The notes under the pieces were generated by a model. It searched no databases, was not told the origin of the DNA, and worked only from the letters and a program-made list of their open reading frames with translations. A DNA stretch of 8,874 nt, from the NCBI GenBank assembly GCA_947373075.1, contig CANBWF010000049.1, positions 1 through 8,874 on the forward strand, given 5' to 3'. Of the stretch, positions 6,440 to 8,874 are shown piece after piece. A program made the translations under genes and the position numbers. Each line of letters starts with the position of its first letter. Positions within the stretch are counted from its first letter, which is position 1. This DNA is from Actinomycetota bacterium (lineage in GTDB: Bacteria; Actinomycetota; Actinomycetes; S36-B12; UBA5976).

Positions 6440-6452
6440 TTTCCTAAGGAAA
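6440..6452. repeat. Palindrome TTTCCTAAGGAAA upstream of the DAK2 gene
   Basis: TTTCCT (6440-6445) and AGGAAA (6447-6452) form a perfect 6-bp inverted repeat around a single A. It ends 3 nt before the -10 hexamer of the DAK2 gene, in the -35/-10 spacer, where a bound repressor would block the polymerase. It overlaps a second, weaker pair, CCTTA (6433-6437) with TAAGG (6445-6449). No known regulator motif was recognised. Confidence 0.4.
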
Positions 6453-6455
6453 CGG

Positions 6456-6461
6456 TAATCT
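6456..6461 (+). promoter_or_regulatory. -10 element TAATCT, leaderless-type promoter of the DAK2-recG operon
   Basis: TAATCT is followed by 6 nt and the GTG at 6468, the same geometry as at the ATG starts in this window. No Shine-Dalgarno is present. This favours GTG 6468 over the in-frame TTG at 6462 as the start. No good -35 hexamer is visible. Confidence 0.55.
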
Positions 6462-6467
6462 TGGTGT

Positions 6468-7385
6468 GTGTCACCGAGCCAATCCCCACATGATTTAGGA
6501 CGAATCGAAGGCTCAGATTTTGCGCAGATTCTGCAAAATTTTCAGAAAGCACTCCAGATTCACGAATCTGATATCAATTCGCTGAACGTATTCCCCGTTC
6601 CAGATTCCGACACCGGCACAAATTCATTGTTAACAGTTGAAGCCGGAAATAGTGGACTGGCGGAATCAATTGATGCACAAGATTCTCTAAAAGTAGTTGC
6701 CCAAAAGTTTGCCCAATTTGCCAGCACAAATGCCCGCGGTAACTCTGGCACTATTTTGGCTGAGTATTTCCGAGGACTTTCTCTTGGACTTGCAGATCAA
6801 GCCGACGTAGCTACTTGGCAGTCGGCTTTGGTCCTTGCAGCCAAGTGTGCACATGAAGCAGTGCTAACACCTTATGAAGGCACTATCCTCACTGTGGCTT
6901 CTGCTATTGCTCAAGTTCGAGCACCGTATGAGTTGTTTGCCTATCTAGGTGATGTTACGCATGTGGCAAAACTTGCGTTGCTAGAAACCACAAACCAGTT
7001 GCCGCAACTCCAGCAAGCTCAAGTTGTTGATGCTGGTGCCTGTGTACTTGTGCTGTTTCATGAATCAGTTTCGAGTTTCTATAACGGACACCAAATCAAT
7101 ATTTCATTTGTTTCTAGTAAGGCGAATTTTCCAGTCCAGCAAAATTACAGTGGGCCAGAGTTTGAGCTCACTGTGTTGCTAACCACGCAGATTGATGCTC
7201 GTGAAGTTTTGAAAACATCTCTATCTGGGTTGGGGGAATCCTTGACTATTGCAGGCGCTGCTCCAAACTTCAAAATTCATATTCACACCGATTTAGTGGA
7301 TCAAGTTTTGAATACGGTCGGTGCGTTGGGCGAAGTGTCGATGGTAACTACAACACCACTTCCGGAATACATCGCTAAGTCATGA
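6468..7385 (+). CDS. DAK2 domain protein (FakA/YloV-like), lacking the C-terminal domain
   Basis: The 305-residue product resembles the N-terminal and middle parts of FakA/YloV, the ATP-binding subunit of fatty acid kinase. The DhaL-like kinase domain (about 13-205) has INSLNVFPVPDSDTGTN (36-52; Asp46, Asp48 and Asn52 at metal positions, with PDSD instead of PDGD), ARGNSGTIL (89-97), TPYEGTILTV (134-143) and VVDAG (186-190). The middle region (about 230-295) has EFELTVLL and IHIHTD (270-275), matching the HxH of FakA. Full-length relatives are usually about 540-580 residues and carry a DegV-like C-terminal domain that contacts the fatty-acid-binding FakB; it is absent here. The stop overlaps the recG start (ATGA), leaving no room for a lost remainder. 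Whether it still phosphorylates FakB-bound fatty acids is open. The start GTG is chosen by promoter spacing. Confidence 0.85.
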   Translation: MSPSQSPHDLGRIEGSDFAQILQNFQKALQIHESDINSLNVFPVPDSDTGTNSLLTVEAGNSGLAESIDAQDSLKVVAQKFAQFASTNARGNSGTILAEYFRGLSLGLADQADVATWQSALVLAAKCAHEAVLTPYEGTILTVASAIAQVRAPYELFAYLGDVTHVAKLALLETTNQLPQLQQAQVVDAGACVLVLFHESVSSFYNGHQINISFVSSKANFPVQQNYSGPEFELTVLLTTQIDAREVLKTSLSGLGESLTIAGAAPNFKIHIHTDLVDQVLNTVGALGEVSMVTTTPLPEYIAKS

Positions 7386-8874
7386 CGAGTTTAGAAACAT
7401 CACTTGTTGATGCGATCGGTGCCAAATCCGCGAAAGTCTTAGAGGCTGAGTTTGGGATGAAGTCGGTTGAGGATTTACTTCGCCACTATCCACGCCGATA
7501 CGAACAGCGCGGCGCATTAACCAACTTGAACAGTTTGGCTATTGGCGATCATGTCACCGTTCAAGCTGAAGTTGTTACATTTAAGAGTTTAAAAAACCAG
7601 TCCAAACCCGGAACTCGTCAAGAAGTAGTTATTAGTGATGGCACTGGGCAGCTAACGTTGATGTTCTTTAACCAGCATTGGCGCGATAAAGAGCTACTTC
7701 CAGGAACTCGCGGCCTATTTGCTGGCCAAGTTTCAGTGTTCAATAACAAACGTCAACTAACACATCCGGACTATGAATTACTGGGCGACTTCGCCACTGT
7801 TTCTGTCGATGACTACGCCGATAAATTTTTACCGGTTTATGGCGCAACAAAAAAAGTGCCCACTTGGACTATCGCTAAATGTGTAGACGCGGTTTTAATG
7901 AAACTTGCCGATGTGGAAGATTCATTACCTGAGTCAGTGCGTAACGAACATCAGCTTTTGGGCCTGAATGAAAGTTTGCGGGCGATTCATAAACCGGCAA
8001 GCACGGAAGAGCTTGAGGCGGCGCGCGTGCGACTCAAGTGGGATGAAGCGCTGGCACTTCAAATAGTTTTGGCCCAGCAGCGTTACGAGGAAGCACAATG
8101 GCCAGCTATTCCTCGAACGCCAAAGCCGCAAGGACTATTGGAATCATTTGATGCGCTGCTTCCATTTACTCTAACTAAGGGCCAAGTGGAAGTTGCGGAA
8201 ACTATTGCAGCCGAACTTGCTGCGGGTCATCCCATGCACCGACTCCTGCAAGGTGAAGTTGGTAGCGGTAAAACGGTAATCGCTGTTAGAGCAATGCTGA
8301 CTGTTGTAGATAGCGGGGGACAAGCGGCGCTTCTAGCGCCTACAGAAGTTCTAGCTATGCAGCACTACCGGGCAATCACAAAGTTACTAGGTCCACTGGC
8401 ACAAGGTGGCGAACTCGGCGCCGCAGCTGGAGCAACAGGAGTAACTTTGCTCACTGGTTCGCTCAATACTGCCCAACGTCGTAAAGCTTTACTAGATATC
8501 ACAAGTGGCCAAGCAGGAATCGTAATCGGAACTCATGCACTGCTGGAAGATCGCGTCGATTTCTTCGACCTCGGTTTGGTGGTGATTGATGAACAGCACA
8601 GATTCGGTGTTGAACAACGCGCAACACTTGTTTCAAAATCAGGGGCAGATCGCCGGCCACATGTTTTGGTTATGACAGCAACGCCGATTCCACGCACTGT
8701 GGCAATGACAGCATTCGGTGCATTAGATGTTTCAACGCTTACTGAATTGCCACAAGGTCGTCAGCCAATCACTACTCACGTTGTGGCTGCGGCAGAAAAA
8801 CCTGCACACATGCAACGGGTCTGGGAGCGCGTATGTGAAGAAGTTGCCCAAGGACATCAGGTTTATGTGGTTGT
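7382..8874 (+). CDS. recG: ATP-dependent DNA helicase RecG, 3' partial
   Basis: RecG is a superfamily 2 helicase that remodels stalled forks, R-loops and Holliday junctions. The frame is open from ATG 7382 to the window end, giving 497 complete codons of a protein usually near 700 residues. The N-terminus (about 1-50) has the LLRHYPRRYEQRG signature; a wedge/OB domain follows (about 55-150, with ISDGTGQLTLMFFNQ). Helicase motifs: LPFTLTKGQ (260-268), Walker A GEVGSGKT (291-298), APTEVLA (319-325), LLTGS, GTHALLED (383-390), the DEQH box (403-406) and TATPIPRT (432-439). The window ends at the beginning of the second helicase lobe. No frameshift was found on reading every codon. The start overlaps the stop of the DAK2 gene as ATGA, so translation is probably coupled and no separate promoter is needed. 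DAK2-recG adjacency is common in Gram-positive bacteria. Confidence 0.97.
   Translation, partial: MTSLETSLVDAIGAKSAKVLEAEFGMKSVEDLLRHYPRRYEQRGALTNLNSLAIGDHVTVQAEVVTFKSLKNQSKPGTRQEVVISDGTGQLTLMFFNQHWRDKELLPGTRGLFAGQVSVFNNKRQLTHPDYELLGDFATVSVDDYADKFLPVYGATKKVPTWTIAKCVDAVLMKLADVEDSLPESVRNEHQLLGLNESLRAIHKPASTEELEAARVRLKWDEALALQIVLAQQRYEEAQWPAIPRTPKPQGLLESFDALLPFTLTKGQVEVAETIAAELAAGHPMHRLLQGEVGSGKTVIAVRAMLTVVDSGGQAALLAPTEVLAMQHYRAITKLLGPLAQGGELGAAAGATGVTLLTGSLNTAQRRKALLDITSGQAGIVIGTHALLEDRVDFFDLGLVVIDEQHRFGVEQRATLVSKSGADRRPHVLVMTATPIPRTVAMTAFGALDVSTLTELPQGRQPITTHVVAAAEKPAHMQRVWERVCEEVAQGHQVYVV

Noticed and set aside
1..8874. Mobile element, CRISPR, tRNA, toxin-antitoxin or defence system
   Set aside because: All sequence is accounted for by housekeeping genes and gaps of at most 144 nt. 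No direct-repeat arrays, transposase motifs, tRNA-like folds or nuclease/toxin domains were seen.
7382..8874. Possible frameshift in recG, since no terminated ORF of useful size covers this region
   Set aside because: Reading all 497 codons shows one uninterrupted frame with every expected motif; the ORF simply lacks a stop because the window ends.

Overview
The window is an 8.9-kb stretch of a compact, roughly half-GC bacterial chromosome. The gene neighbourhood (ddl, a DUF3515 lipoprotein on the opposite strand, thiL, rpmB, a DAK2-domain gene, recG) is one I recognise from Actinomycetota, including mycobacteria. Low GC for that phylum, about 95% coding density and a shortened DAK2 protein suggest a streamlined actinobacterium, for example a freshwater planktonic lineage. 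That placement is inference from gene order and composition, not from a marker-gene match.

Layout from left to right: an ABC-F ribosome-associated ATPase whose N-terminus lies before the window (+); a RimJ/RimL-type GNAT acetyltransferase (+); a Cys/Met-metabolism PLP enzyme (-) that overlaps the acetyltransferase tail to tail by 4 nt; D-alanine--D-alanine ligase ddl (+); a DUF3515 lipoprotein (-) whose stop lies 3 nt from that of ddl; thiamine-monophosphate kinase thiL (+); a bidirectional terminator; ribosomal protein L28 rpmB (-); a short FakA/YloV-like DAK2 protein (+); and recG (+), joined to it by an ATGA overlap and cut by the window end. All non-coding gaps are under 150 nt.

From the second gene to the DAK2 gene nearly every gene switches strand, so most need their own promoter. 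Six of the complete genes have a TANNNT -10-like hexamer ending exactly 6 or 7 nt before the start codon and no usable Shine-Dalgarno sequence. This is the architecture expected for leaderless mRNAs. rpmB is the exception, with a strong AAGGAG and a short leader, and recG appears to be translationally coupled. This promoter grammar fixes several start codons.

The genes are mostly housekeeping: ribosome function (ABC-F, L28), peptidoglycan precursor synthesis (Ddl), thiamine pyrophosphate synthesis (ThiL), sulfur amino acid metabolism (PLP enzyme) and DNA repair (RecG). I found no defence system, mobile element, CRISPR array, tRNA or clearly new multigene system. The items most worth a second look are the leaderless architecture, the DAK2 protein that lacks the usual C-terminal domain, and inverted repeats in two divergent promoter regions.
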